A model generated the notes under the pieces. The model did no database searches, was not told the origin of the DNA, and saw only the letters and a list, made by a program, of their open reading frames with translations. A stretch of DNA of 64,000 nucleotides from DASUPK01 sp963744105 (GTDB taxonomy: Bacteria; Actinomycetota; Thermoleophilia; Solirubrobacterales; 70-9), in NCBI GenBank assembly GCA_963744105.1, contig CAVUSJ010000003.1:86549-150548 (forward strand), read 5' to 3'. This document shows, in pieces, positions 7,170 to 15,249 of this stretch (positions within the stretch are counted from its first letter, which is position 1; the number at the start of each line of letters is the position of its first letter). Made by a program: the position numbers and the translations under genes.

Positions 7170-8036
7170 TCGGCGCGGCCGCCGCGTGATGGTCGGGTCG
7201 AAGCTGAACTCGGGCGGCGTGCCGAGCTCCAGGTCGATGTCGGGCCGCTCGAGCGCGTCGGTCAGGGAAGGCGCCTCGAGTGAGTCGGCCTGTGGGTAGA
7301 GGATCTCGTCGAGCTGCGTGCGCCAGGCGCGCTCGATGTCCCGCATCCGGGCCTCGAACGCGAGCTCCAGGTTCCCCGGTGGCCCCTGACGGTGAAGGCG
7401 CGAAGCCATCCGGACGCACGCGTCCGGCCCGGCGTGCCGGTCGAGCAGGTCGAAGACCGTGCCGCCGAGGATCAGCGCGTCGCGGCGAGAGGGCGGGAAG
7501 GTGGGCCGGTCACCCTCGCGGAGCCGGGTGATGACCGCGGCGCGGTAGAACGAGGTCTGGCCCGCGAAGTACTGGGCGGCGCCCTCGATCAGCCAGGCCC
7601 AGCGCAGGTAGGTGATGAAGCGCCGCGGCGTCCACATCGGCGGCAGCGCCGTGTTGTTCGCCGCCAGGACGATCTGGCAGTACATGCGCTCGGCGGTTCC
7701 ACGGAGCGCGCGCAGCGAGTCCTCGCCGGCCGAGCGCCGCTCCATCCACGAGTCGTTCAGGCAGTGGATCTCGCGGTCCATCGGCCAACCCGCCAGGTAG
7801 CGGCGCGCGGCCGGGGCCGCCGACCAGCGCACGGCGGGCAGGAGCGGATGCGCGGCCGAGAGCCAGGCCGGGTTGTCGTGGAGGATGATCGTGACGTCGC
7901 CCGGGACGTAGTCGAAGCGGTCCTCGAGGCGGAGGCGAAGGTCCTCGAGCGCGTCCAGGACCCGGTGCGCGCAGGCGAGGTCGGAGTCGTCGTGCCGCGC
8001 GGTGAAGCTCAGCGAGTCGGTCTCGATCCAGGTGAT
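7065..8036 (-). CDS. peptidase MA-like (gluzincin-fold) protein lacking HExxH
   Basis: About 323 residues. The central segment (TPRRFITYLRWAWLIEGAAQYFAGQ) matches the region of gluzincin/peptidase MA-like proteins where HExxH is followed by a W-x-x-E-G-x-A motif; the WLIEGAAQYF part is kept but HExxH is absent, so proteolysis is unlikely. Upstream sequence in the same frame (TWIETDSLSFTARHDDSD, VTIILHDNPAWLSAA) is clearly coding, yet the frame holds no ATG, GTG or TTG before a GTG at 7832. I place the start at an ATC (8036) just after the upstream stop. The charged C-terminal tail overlaps the zinc-ribbon gene on the other strand. Confidence 0.65.
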   Translation of the reverse strand: MTWIETDSLSFTARHDDSDLACAHRVLDALEDLRLRLEDRFDYVPGDVTIILHDNPAWLSAAHPLLPAVRWSAAPAARRYLAGWPMDREIHCLNDSWMERRSAGEDSLRALRGTAERMYCQIVLAANNTALPPMWTPRRFITYLRWAWLIEGAAQYFAGQTSFYRAAVITRLREGDRPTFPPSRRDALILGGTVFDLLDRHAGPDACVRMASRLHRQGPPGNLELAFEARMRDIERAWRTQLDEILYPQADSLEAPSLTDALERPDIDLELGTPPEFSFDPTITRRPRRSAEREIEEVDDEGGGSNGRQQPQREPRRRPDSRH

Positions 8037-8045
8037 GGATTGAGG

Positions 8046-8945
8046 CTACTCGCGGGCTCGGGCGCGCTCGCGCTCCAGCTCGAGCTCGGTCTTGACGCCC
8101 ATGGCGTTCAGCGCCTCGCGGGCCTCCTCGAGGCTCGAGGCGGGGGAGACCGCGGTCGCCAGCGGCACGGCCGACCTGGCGGCAGCCACCGGGTCGAAGA
8201 AGAAGGTGAGGGCGCCGAGCGGGGTGAGCTCGACGCTGCGGCGGCCGCCGCGGATCGGCACGTCTCCGCGCTCGCCGCGCGCGCAGCGCACGGCCATCAG
8301 GCTGGCCTCGGTGGGCACCACCTGCCCCGCCGCCTCGACCAGCTCGCAGGCCGAGGGCGTCAACCCCCACGCCCCCAGCAGCGCGTCGGCCGACTGCAGC
8401 TCCGTGATCCGCTGCAGCACCTCCTCGGGCGTGAGCTCGCCGTCGCAGCCGGGCCCGTAGACGGCGCCGATCACCTCGGTCGAGCGCGACAGGAAGATCC
8501 CGGCGGCGAGCACGATCGCGTCGCAGAGGGGGCTGGCGAGGCCGGGCTCCTCGCCGTGCGCGAGCACGTCGCCGCCGACGTCGAGCAGGACGACGGCGTC
8601 GCAGCCGAGCTCGGCGGCGGCCTCCCCGATTCCCGCGGCGAGCGCCTGCGGGCCGCGGGTGATGTCGAGCAGGAGTACCGGCCGGCCGAGATGGGACGCC
8701 ATCTTCGACTCGGATAGCTCGACGTCGTCGAGTGTCACCGTCGAGCCCTCGGTGAGGACCGCGGCCGAGCCGCACGGGCGGCCGCCGCGCATCTCGTCGA
8801 GCGAGCGCGGGCCGGGCCGCGGGTCGATCGGCGAGCGCTCCCAGGCGATCCCGCCCAGGACCCAGTCCGTGCCCAGCCCCGCGAGCAGGTCGGTGACCGC
8901 CAGCGCGCCGACGACGTCGCCGCCGCCGCCCATGCCGATCAGCAG
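8046..8945 (-). CDS. DUF1152 family protein
   Basis: About 299 residues. The N-terminal glycine loop LLIGMGGGGDVVGALAV is the Rossmann-like nucleotide-binding start typical of DUF1152; further family features are VLGGIAWERSPIDPRPGPRS and the acidic strand VVLLDVGGDVLAHGEEPGLASPLCDA. Function is unknown. The only standard start is the ATG at 8933, which would cut off the first beta strand; the tandem CTG codons at 8945 would restore it. Second gene of the DUF1802 - DUF1152 - peptidase-like operon. Confidence 0.78.
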   Translation of the reverse strand: MLIGMGGGGDVVGALAVTDLLAGLGTDWVLGGIAWERSPIDPRPGPRSLDEMRGGRPCGSAAVLTEGSTVTLDDVELSESKMASHLGRPVLLLDITRGPQALAAGIGEAAAELGCDAVVLLDVGGDVLAHGEEPGLASPLCDAIVLAAGIFLSRSTEVIGAVYGPGCDGELTPEEVLQRITELQSADALLGAWGLTPSACELVEAAGQVVPTEASLMAVRCARGERGDVPIRGGRRSVELTPLGALTFFFDPVAAARSAVPLATAVSPASSLEEAREALNAMGVKTELELERERARARE

Positions 8946-8994
8946 GGCGCGGTCAGCGTCTTTGAGTGCCTGGAGTGCCGCTGGGCTCGAGTGC

Positions 8995-9627
8995 CTAGGC
9001 GAGGACGAGGTCGCCCTGGCAGATCTCGCGGATCGCGCCCGCGGCGCGCTCGAACTCCTCGTCGGCCATCACCGGCGTCCCCTCGAAGGGCAGATCGCGG
9101 TCGATCTCGACCCACGAGCGGCAGCCGTGATGCTCGTCCTTGACGCGCACCGTGACGGGCCGCGGGATGCGGTGGACCCTGAGCAGCAGGACGTGCAGCG
9201 GATGGGTCCGCTTCCACGCCAGGCGCTTCTGGGCGTAGTCCGAGGTCCAGATGTGGAAGGGCGTGAGCGCCTCGACCACGCGGTGATCCTCGGTCGTGAA
9301 GTGATCCGTGATCTCGGCCCAGCTGCGGATCCTCACCCGGTCGGGCTGGGGGATGCCGCCGTCCTGGAGCAGCGCCCGCGGGGGCGGCTCCTCGTCGGGC
9401 CAGACGCCCTCCTCGAGAGCGCGGCGAAGCTCAGGGTGATGGGACTCGCGAACCAGGTCGTTCCGCTGGTGGTCGAAGGTCGGATAGAGGAAGAACTGGT
9501 CGTGCTCGACCTCGAAGTGCTTCTCGTCCTCGCGGATTCCGCCCTTGCGGAGAGCGACGAGCTGCTCGCCCTCGGCCAGCGCTCGCACGGTCACGGCCCA
9601 CTCTTTCAATGCAATCGGCATAAGCAA
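8995..9627 (-). CDS. DUF1802 family protein
   Basis: A 210-residue soluble protein. The opening ALKEWAVTVRALAEGEQLVALRKGGI is the hallmark of DUF1802, followed by HFEVEHDQFFLYPTFDHQ and the WVEI block near residue 170. The family is widespread in cyanobacteria and actinobacteria with no known function. It is the first gene behind the promoter at 9705-9733 with a leader of about 70 bases; the ATG is followed closely by a second ATG (MLMPIALKEW), so the start is uncertain by two codons. Confidence 0.85.
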   Translation of the reverse strand: MLMPIALKEWAVTVRALAEGEQLVALRKGGIREDEKHFEVEHDQFFLYPTFDHQRNDLVRESHHPELRRALEEGVWPDEEPPPRALLQDGGIPQPDRVRIRSWAEITDHFTTEDHRVVEALTPFHIWTSDYAQKRLAWKRTHPLHVLLLRVHRIPRPVTVRVKDEHHGCRSWVEIDRDLPFEGTPVMADEEFERAAGAIREICQGDLVLA

Positions 9628-9704
9628 TTAGGGGGTAGTCAGTCGGAGTTCGAATCCGGGGGCGGGGCCTCGAGTACCGGGCCGGAGCCCCCTCGGAGGC
9701 GAGC

Positions 9705-9733
9705 AGTCTAGAGGACGGATTCGGCTTTGACAA
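9705..9733 (-). promoter_or_regulatory. sigma-A-type promoter for the DUF1802 operon
   Basis: On the minus strand TTGTCA (9733-9728), a 17-base spacer and TAGACT (9710-9705) form the best consensus-like promoter in the window. Transcription would start near 9698 and run into the DUF1802 gene. Confidence 0.7.
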
Positions 9734-9744
9734 CCCTTGTGCCG

Positions 9745-9776
9745 CTTTGTCACAAAGTCAGAGGCTTAGTTCTAAG
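9745..9776 (-). promoter_or_regulatory. two inverted repeats upstream of the DUF1802 promoter
   Basis: A perfect palindrome CTTTGT-C-ACAAAG (9745-9757) and a second one CTTAG-TT-CTAAG (9765-9776) sit just upstream of the -35 box, in the usual activator position. The rest of the 230-base gap between hyuB and DUF1802 holds no gene that I can support. Confidence 0.35.
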
Positions 9777-9858
9777 TGTCAGATAGCCCATTCCCATGCG
9801 GTGCTTGTCCTGGTTGACCGGCCAATCGACGCAAGATGCGCCATTCCCGTAGGGACCC

Positions 9859-11372
9859 CTAAGAATTTCGTTCGGAGCCGTACCCACCGCCTCCGGGCGT
9901 CTCGATTCGGAGCCGGTCGCCGGCCTGGAGCTCGCCTTCGGTCTTCGCGGGGACGGGCTCGCCGTTGAGCAGATCGCGTCCCGGCTCGCCCGGCTCGCCG
10001 CCCTCACGTCCCCGCGGGGAGTGCCGGCGGCGCTCGCCGATCAGCGTGAAGCGCATCGGCTCGCGGGCCTCGAGCTCGCGCACGATCCCGTCCCCGCCCC
10101 GGTGGTGGCCCGCGCCGCCGCTGCCGCGCCTCACCGAGAGCTCCCTGACCAGCACCGGGTAATCGGTCTCGAGCGCCTCGATCGGCGTGTTGAGCGTGTT
10201 CGACATCGCCACGTGCTCGGCGCTCGGCCCGTCGGCGTCCGGCAGGCGCCCTGGCCGCCCCCGATCGTCTCGTAGTAGGTCCAGTCCTCGCCTGACAGCG
10301 TCAGGTTGTTCATCGTCCCCTGGCCCTCGGCCCCGACCGGCGCGAACCGGGCCAGGGCCGCGAAGACGAGATCGGTCACCCGGCTCGAGGTCTCGACGTT
10401 GCCGCCGACCACCCCCGCCGGCGGCCGGGCGTTCAGCAGCGATCCCTCCTCGGCCCAGACCGACACGGGGCGCCAGGCGCCGGCGGAGGGCGGCGCGTCC
10501 GGGTCGCAGACGACCCGGACCGCGTAATAGCTGGCCGCCTTGGTCACCGAGAGGGGGCAGTTGAGGTTGCCGGCGATCTGCGTCGCGCTGCCGCTGAAGT
10601 CGAGCTCGAGCGTGTCGCCGCGCACGGCCGCCCGCACCCGGAGAGGGATGTCGCCGTCGCGCCCCTCGAGCACGTCCTCGGCGGTGCTCTCCCCGTCGGG
10701 CATCTCGGAGAGCGCGGCTCGGGTGCGGCGCTCGGCGTAGTCGAGGATCTCGCCGGTCGCCTCCCTGAGCAGCTCCGCGCCGTACCGCTCGGCGAGCTCG
10801 CGCATCCGGCGAATCCCGGTCAGGTTCGCCGCACGCTGGGCTCGCAGGTCGGCCAGCCGCTGCCGCGGATTCCGCATCCGGCCGGCGAGCTCGCGCAGGA
10901 CGTCGTCGTCGGCTCGCGTCGGCGGGATCACGACGCCCTCCTCATCGAGCGTCACCGACAGGGCCGGCATGCCGCCGGGCGTCGGGCCGCCGATGTCCGC
11001 GTGGTGAGCGCGGGAGGCCGAGAACCCGAGCAGCTCGCCGTCGTCGAAGATCGGTGAGATCAGCGTGATGTCGGGCAGGTGCGTGCCGCCGCGGTAGGGA
11101 TCGTTGAGGATCCAGAGATCGCCGTCGGTGTGCTCCTCGCCGGCGATCGCAGCGACGGCATCGGGCATCGAGCCGAGGTGAACCGGGATGTGCTCGGCCT
11201 GCATCACCAGCTCGCCGGCGGCGTCGAAGAGGGCGGTCGAGCAGTCGTGGCGCTCGGTGATGTTGGGCGAGTGGGCCGAGCGGATCAGCACGGCGCCCAT
11301 CTCGTCGCAGGCCGCTCGCAGGGCGCCGGTCATGACCTGGAGGGCGACGGGGTCGAGCCAGGGCCCGTTCAC
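9859..11372 (-). pseudogene. hyuB: hydantoinase/oxoprolinase subunit B, single-base frameshift
   Basis: Encodes the HyuB-type subunit that pairs with HyuA for ATP-driven opening of hydantoin or 5-oxoproline-like rings. The first about 375 codons read well (DPVALQVMTGALRAACDEMG, LNDPYRGGTHLPDI, HHADIGGPTPGGMP, NLNCPLSVTKAASYYAVR, YYETIGGGQGA). At 10241-10242 the frame breaks; the missing C in GCC-TGC-(C)CG-GAC would restore PDADGPS and the rest (MSNTLNTPIEALETDYPV, GGAGHHRGGDGIVRELE, ending in a Gly-rich tail) continues intact in the next frame. No other damage is seen, so sequence error is as likely as a true mutation. GTG start overlaps the hyuA stop (GTGA). Confidence 0.85.
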
Positions 11373-13348
11373 GCGGCGCGCTCCGCGGTGATGGTGCCGC
11401 CGTCGTCCACGCTCGCGCTCCAGCCCGGCGGCAGCACCAGCGTCGCCTCGGGCAGCTCGAACACGCATGGGCCCTCGGCCCGTGCACCCGGCCGCGGCTC
11501 GCCGCGGAGGACCCGCGTGGCGAGCCACTCCCCGTCGAAGCGGGCCTCGCGCTCGCTCTCCTCGAGCTCGCCCGCGGCCGCAGCGCGTGGCCGGGGCTCC
11601 GGGCCCGGCTCGACGGTGGCCACCCGGATCGTGACCAGCTCGAGCCGGCCCTCGGGGTCCCGGTAGCCGTAGCGGGCCTCGTGCTCGGCCGCGAAGTCCT
11701 CGGCCAGTCGCGCCGGATCCGGATCCGGCGGCCCCGGGATCGGCAGCTCGAACGCCTGACCCCGGTAGCGGAGCTCATAGACGACCTCGAGCTTCGCACG
11801 CTCCATCCCCTCGCGCAGCGGCTCGCTCAGCGCCTCGACCTCCGACGCGATCCGCTCCGCCGAGATCTGATCGCCGGACAGCAGCACCGTCCGCGCCGTG
11901 TCGCGGCGGTGGCCCGCGGCGATCAGGCCGAGAGCCGAGAGGACGCCGCTCGCCCGGGGACAGACGATCCGGTCGATCTCGAGCTCGGAGGCCAGCGCGG
12001 CCGCGTGCATGGGACCGGCGCCGCCGAAGGGGAGGAGCGCGTAGCCGCGCGGATCGACCCCTCGTTCGACCGTCACCACGCGGAGCGCGCGCACCATCTC
12101 CTGGTTGGCGACCCGCGCGATCCCCTCGGCGGTCTCGATCTCCCCGAGACCGAGCGAATCGCCCAGCGCCGCGACGGCCCACTGAGCGCTTTCGCGGTCG
12201 AGCGCGACACCGCCGGCCAGCACCGAGTCGGTGGAGAGGTAGCCGAGCAGCAGGTTCGCGTCCGTGACGGTGGGCTCTGCCCCGCCGCGCCCATAACAGG
12301 CCGGACCGGGCTCGGCGCCCGCCGACCGGGGGCCGACGCGCAGCGCTCCGCCCGCGTCGCGCCAGGCGATCGAGCCGCCGCCGGCGCCCACGGTGTGGAC
12401 GTCGACCATCGGCAGCTGGATCGGCCGGCCGTCGATCTCACGGGAGTCGGTGCGGCGAACCTCGCCTTCGTCCACGACGCAGACATCGCAGGAGGTGCCG
12501 CCCATGTCGATCCCGATCGCGTCCGGCGTGCGCGCCGCGCGGGCGAGCAGGGCCGCGCCGACGGCGCCGCCCGCGGGTCCCGAGAGCACGCTCCAGGCCC
12601 CCGACCGTGCCGCCTCCTCCGCACCGGCCGTGCCGCCGGAGGACCGCATCACCTCGGGCTCGGGCAGGCCCTGCTCCCGGCAGGCGCCGGCGAGCGCGGT
12701 CAGGTAGCGGCCGAGCAGGGGAGAGAGGTATGCGTCGATCACGGTGGTCGAGAAGCGCTCGTATTCGCGGAAGGCGGGCAGCACCTCGTGAGAGGCGGAG
12801 ACGTGCACGCCCGGGAGCGCCTCGCGCAGCGCGGCGGCGATGCGACGCTCGTGCTCGGGGTCGCGGAAGGCGAAGAGCAGGCAGACCGCGATGGACTCGG
12901 TCTCGGCGCCGCGGAGCTCGCCGACGAGCCGCTCGACCTCCCGGTCGTCGAGCTCCTCGATCACGCCGGAGGCGCCGGTGCGCTCAGCCGCCTCGTAGCG
13001 GTCGCCGGGCTCCACCAGCGACCGCGGACGGGCGCGACACGGGTGGTAGAGGCTCGGCCTGTTCTGCCGGCCGATGTCGAGCAGGTCGGCGAAGCCGCGC
13101 GTCGCGACCAGGGCGGTGCGGGCGCCGCGCTCCTCGAGCAGAGCGTTCGTCCCCACGGTCATGCCGTGGGTGAATCCCTCAACGTCCGGCGGCGTCGCTC
13201 CGGCCCGGGCGAGCACCTCCTCGACCGCCGAGATCACGCCGTGGGACTGGTCCTCGGGCGTGCTCGGGACCTTCGCGGTGTGCAGCCGGTCCCCGTCGAG
13301 CAGCGCGGCGTCGGTGAAGGTCCCGCCCACGTCGACGCCCAGCAGCAT
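11369..13348 (-). CDS. hyuA: hydantoinase/oxoprolinase subunit A
   Basis: A 659-residue HyuA/N-methylhydantoinase A family ATPase. The N-terminal phosphate loop is GVDVGGTFTDAALLD, a second ASKHA motif is AIGIDMGGTSCDVCVVDEG, and GAGGGSIAWRD with GPRSAGAEPGPACYGRGG is the strongly conserved family block. It would phosphorylate or activate the cyclic imide so that HyuB can hydrolyse it; the natural substrate is unknown. Full length for the family. First gene of the two-gene hyuAB operon and translationally coupled to hyuB. Confidence 0.93.
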   Translation of the reverse strand: MLLGVDVGGTFTDAALLDGDRLHTAKVPSTPEDQSHGVISAVEEVLARAGATPPDVEGFTHGMTVGTNALLEERGARTALVATRGFADLLDIGRQNRPSLYHPCRARPRSLVEPGDRYEAAERTGASGVIEELDDREVERLVGELRGAETESIAVCLLFAFRDPEHERRIAAALREALPGVHVSASHEVLPAFREYERFSTTVIDAYLSPLLGRYLTALAGACREQGLPEPEVMRSSGGTAGAEEAARSGAWSVLSGPAGGAVGAALLARAARTPDAIGIDMGGTSCDVCVVDEGEVRRTDSREIDGRPIQLPMVDVHTVGAGGGSIAWRDAGGALRVGPRSAGAEPGPACYGRGGAEPTVTDANLLLGYLSTDSVLAGGVALDRESAQWAVAALGDSLGLGEIETAEGIARVANQEMVRALRVVTVERGVDPRGYALLPFGGAGPMHAAALASELEIDRIVCPRASGVLSALGLIAAGHRRDTARTVLLSGDQISAERIASEVEALSEPLREGMERAKLEVVYELRYRGQAFELPIPGPPDPDPARLAEDFAAEHEARYGYRDPEGRLELVTIRVATVEPGPEPRPRAAAAGELEESEREARFDGEWLATRVLRGEPRPGARAEGPCVFELPEATLVLPPGWSASVDDGGTITAERAA

Positions 13349-13465
13349 CGGGCGAAGTTATCGGAGCGCGCCGGGCCAACCCGGCCGCGTCAAGCATCCG
13401 TTCAACGCCGGCTCCTAGGGTCGCCCCCGATGCTCGAGACAACCAGAAATGGAAGGGAGTCCACG

Positions 13466-13882
13466 ATGAAGAAGATGATCGTTGTGCTTGCCGCGGCCGC
13501 GGCGCTGGCTTTGGCGGCTGCCGCCCCCGCCAGCGCGGGGTCATGCCGCACGGTGAAGTGCTTCAACAAGCAGATCTCCGTGCTCAATTCAGAGGTGGGT
13601 CAGCTCGCCTCCGCCCTCAACTGCCTCCACCCGATGGCCGTGACGCGGTATTCGGGCTATGACTACAACGGATACGCCGCGGCGACGACGGCGCTCGATT
13701 TCACCGAGTCCGGTGGTGCCGTCGGCACCTGGGTCATGGCCATCGACCCGGGGACCTGCGGTGCTCCCCAGACCCGTACCGCGGCCGGGAATGCACCCAA
13801 GTCGTCGGGCACGGCCGCTCGGGACGCATCACCGTTCGGGCCGTTCGGGGCGATTCTCCGCAGCGTCGAGCGCCGCCCCTAG
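13466..13882 (+). CDS. small secreted protein of unknown function
   Basis: A 138-residue protein with a classical signal peptide: MKKMIVVLAAAAALALAAAAPASA, cleavage expected after Ala-Ser-Ala at about residue 24. The mature part has cysteines in SCRTVKCFNK, LNCLHP and GTCGAPQ, enough for two disulfides, and a Tyr-rich middle. A GGAAGGGAG ribosome site lies six bases before the ATG. No family recognised. It stands alone between hyuA and a convergent methyltransferase. Confidence 0.75.
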   Translation: MKKMIVVLAAAAALALAAAAPASAGSCRTVKCFNKQISVLNSEVGQLASALNCLHPMAVTRYSGYDYNGYAAATTALDFTESGGAVGTWVMAIDPGTCGAPQTRTAAGNAPKSSGTAARDASPFGPFGAILRSVERRP

Positions 13883-13896
13883 CGAGGCCATGAGGA

Positions 13897-14520
13897 CTAT
13901 GCCGCCTGGGCCCTTCCGATCGCCAGAGGGTGAACCAGCGCCGGCATCCACGACCAGCGGTCGTGGTTGACGGCCTCCACCTTGAGCGGGCTGTCACGCA
14001 GCAGGTCGACCGTCGCCCTGTTCGCGTGGCAGCCCGCGGCGAAGGCGTGCCACGGCCGGTGCAGCCGGTCCTGCCAGCGCGCCAGGCGCTCCGAGTCCGA
14101 GCGGACGTGCTCCAGGAACAGGAGCTCGCCGCCGGGCCGGAGAACCCGGTCGATCTCCGTGATCGCAGCGCGAGGATCGTCGACCGTGCAGAGGACCAGG
14201 GTGGAGACGACGGTGTCGAAGCTGTCGTCGTCGAACGGCAGCTCCTCCGCCGTCGCCACCACGACCTCGCCGTCCCGCGCGGCCTTCCTCAGGCGACGCT
14301 CGAGCTTCGGGAGCATCGGAGCGGCCGGCTCCGTCAGCGTCAGGTTCTCGATCTCATCGGGGTAATACGGGAGGTTGAGGCCGGTGCCGGCGCCGAGCTC
14401 CAGGACCCGGCCGCTGGCCTGGCTGAGCAGGTCCCTTCTCCGCTTCGCCATCCCGGTGCGCTCTCCGACCCACAGAAGCGGGTCATAGAGGGCGCTGAAT
14501 ACGTGTTCCCAGAGATTCAT
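13897..14520 (-). CDS. class I SAM-dependent methyltransferase
   Basis: A 207-residue UbiE/Methyltransf_11-like enzyme. Motif I is VLELGAGTGLNLPYYP, the acidic residue of motif II is in LTLTEPAAPML, motif III is ELPFDDDSFDTVVSTLVLCTV, and the post-motif VLRPGGELLFLEHVRS is typical. The C-terminal HRPWHAFAAGCHANR with a His/Cys pair recurs in actinobacterial relatives acting on small hydrophobic molecules or phospholipids. The actual acceptor cannot be deduced. Monocistronic by position. Confidence 0.87.
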   Translation of the reverse strand: MNLWEHVFSALYDPLLWVGERTGMAKRRRDLLSQASGRVLELGAGTGLNLPYYPDEIENLTLTEPAAPMLPKLERRLRKAARDGEVVVATAEELPFDDDSFDTVVSTLVLCTVDDPRAAITEIDRVLRPGGELLFLEHVRSDSERLARWQDRLHRPWHAFAAGCHANRATVDLLRDSPLKVEAVNHDRWSWMPALVHPLAIGRAQAA

Positions 14521-14604
14521 CCCGACTCTCCTTGCTCGCGTGAACTGGACGTAGGGGATCTACGCCACGCGGAGTGCTCGGGATGTGTGCGATCGAGCAC
14601 AGCG

Positions 14605-14629
14605 GAGGCCCCGGGGATCCCGGGGCCTC
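14605..14629 (-). terminator. perfect 11-bp hairpin downstream of the Cys-rich gene
   Basis: GAGGCCCCGGG, a GAT loop and its exact complement form a very stable hairpin 18 bases after the stop of the next gene. No T-run follows, so it may act as a transcript end or pausing signal rather than a textbook terminator. Confidence 0.55.
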
Positions 14630-14647
14630 GACGCCGTCTCACTCCCC

Positions 14648-15085
14648 TTATGCAGCGGCTGCTTCGACCGCGCGCACCTCGAACGTCTCCTCGAGATGCT
14701 TGTGCGAGGGGCAGTAATCCATCCCCGGCAGCGGCTCACGCTGGCACGGCGTGCCCTTGCGAGTGCTGGCCAGGCAGTTTCTCTCCTGGCCGTCCAGCGT
14801 CACGTCAGCGGGCAGCGAGTCGAGGAACTCCTCGATCAACTCGATGTGCCGCTCGATGACCATGAAGACGCGTACCTGCTCGGCAAGAGCGAAGTACTCG
14901 CGAACTTCGGTGAACAGTGTCTTCGCCGGCCGAGCGAAGTAGCGGCGATCGGAAACGAGCCGCTGAATGGTGGCCTCACACGCTTCCAGCAACTTCTGTC
15001 GGGAGGCGAACGTCCTCTCCACACCCCCGGAGGTGTCGATGCGAGGAGCCAGGTCCCTGTAGATGGAACGACTGAATTGATACAT
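14648..15085 (-). CDS. uncharacterised protein with C-terminal Cys/His zinc-binding motif
   Basis: A 145-residue cytoplasmic protein. Residues 1-100 are helical (SRQKLLEACEATIQRL, REYFALAEQVRVFMVIERHIELIEEFL). The C-terminus has a C-x9-C-x10-C-x2-H arrangement (CLASTRKGTPC then YCPSHKH) expected to bind zinc, reminiscent of short treble-clef motifs seen in DUF5763-like proteins. No known function. Its upstream region holds a stem-loop and phased TTAAG repeats, unusual in this GC-rich window, so regulated expression is likely. Confidence 0.7.
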   Translation of the reverse strand: MYQFSRSIYRDLAPRIDTSGGVERTFASRQKLLEACEATIQRLVSDRRYFARPAKTLFTEVREYFALAEQVRVFMVIERHIELIEEFLDSLPADVTLDGQERNCLASTRKGTPCQREPLPGMDYCPSHKHLEETFEVRAVEAAAA

Positions 15086-15173
15086 CCGTGATCTCTCCTA
15101 TCCCCCCTGAAGCCTTGTCCTCGGGCTCTTCCTGCCCTTGGACCCTCCAGGCGGTGCTGATTGAACCACGGCC

Positions 15174-15216
15174 TACCCAATTTTTGGGTTAAGCACTGAT
15201 TAAGTACTATTAAGTA
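15174..15216 (-). promoter_or_regulatory. AT-rich control region with phased direct repeats
   Basis: Three TTAAG elements begin at 15189, 15200 and 15210, about one helical turn apart, next to an ACCCAA-TTTT-TTGGGT inverted repeat (15174-15189). The region lies upstream of the Cys-rich gene start at 15085. Helically phased direct repeats are the kind of site used by cooperatively binding MerR/excisionase-like regulators such as BldC; that assignment is inference. Confidence 0.4.
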
Positions 15217-15249
15217 GGCTCAGGACAGCGCTTTTGAGTAGGCGGACGC

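Noticed and set aside
9650..9680. GGAGTTCGAATCC looks like a tRNA T-arm
   Set aside because: The five-base stem around TTCGAAT does not pair, no acceptor or anticodon arm can be built on either strand, and no CCA follows.
11681..13465. Long plus-strand frame leading into the secreted protein at 13466
   Set aside because: The first 590 codons are antisense to hyuA; only the part after the ribosome site at about 13452-13461 is real.
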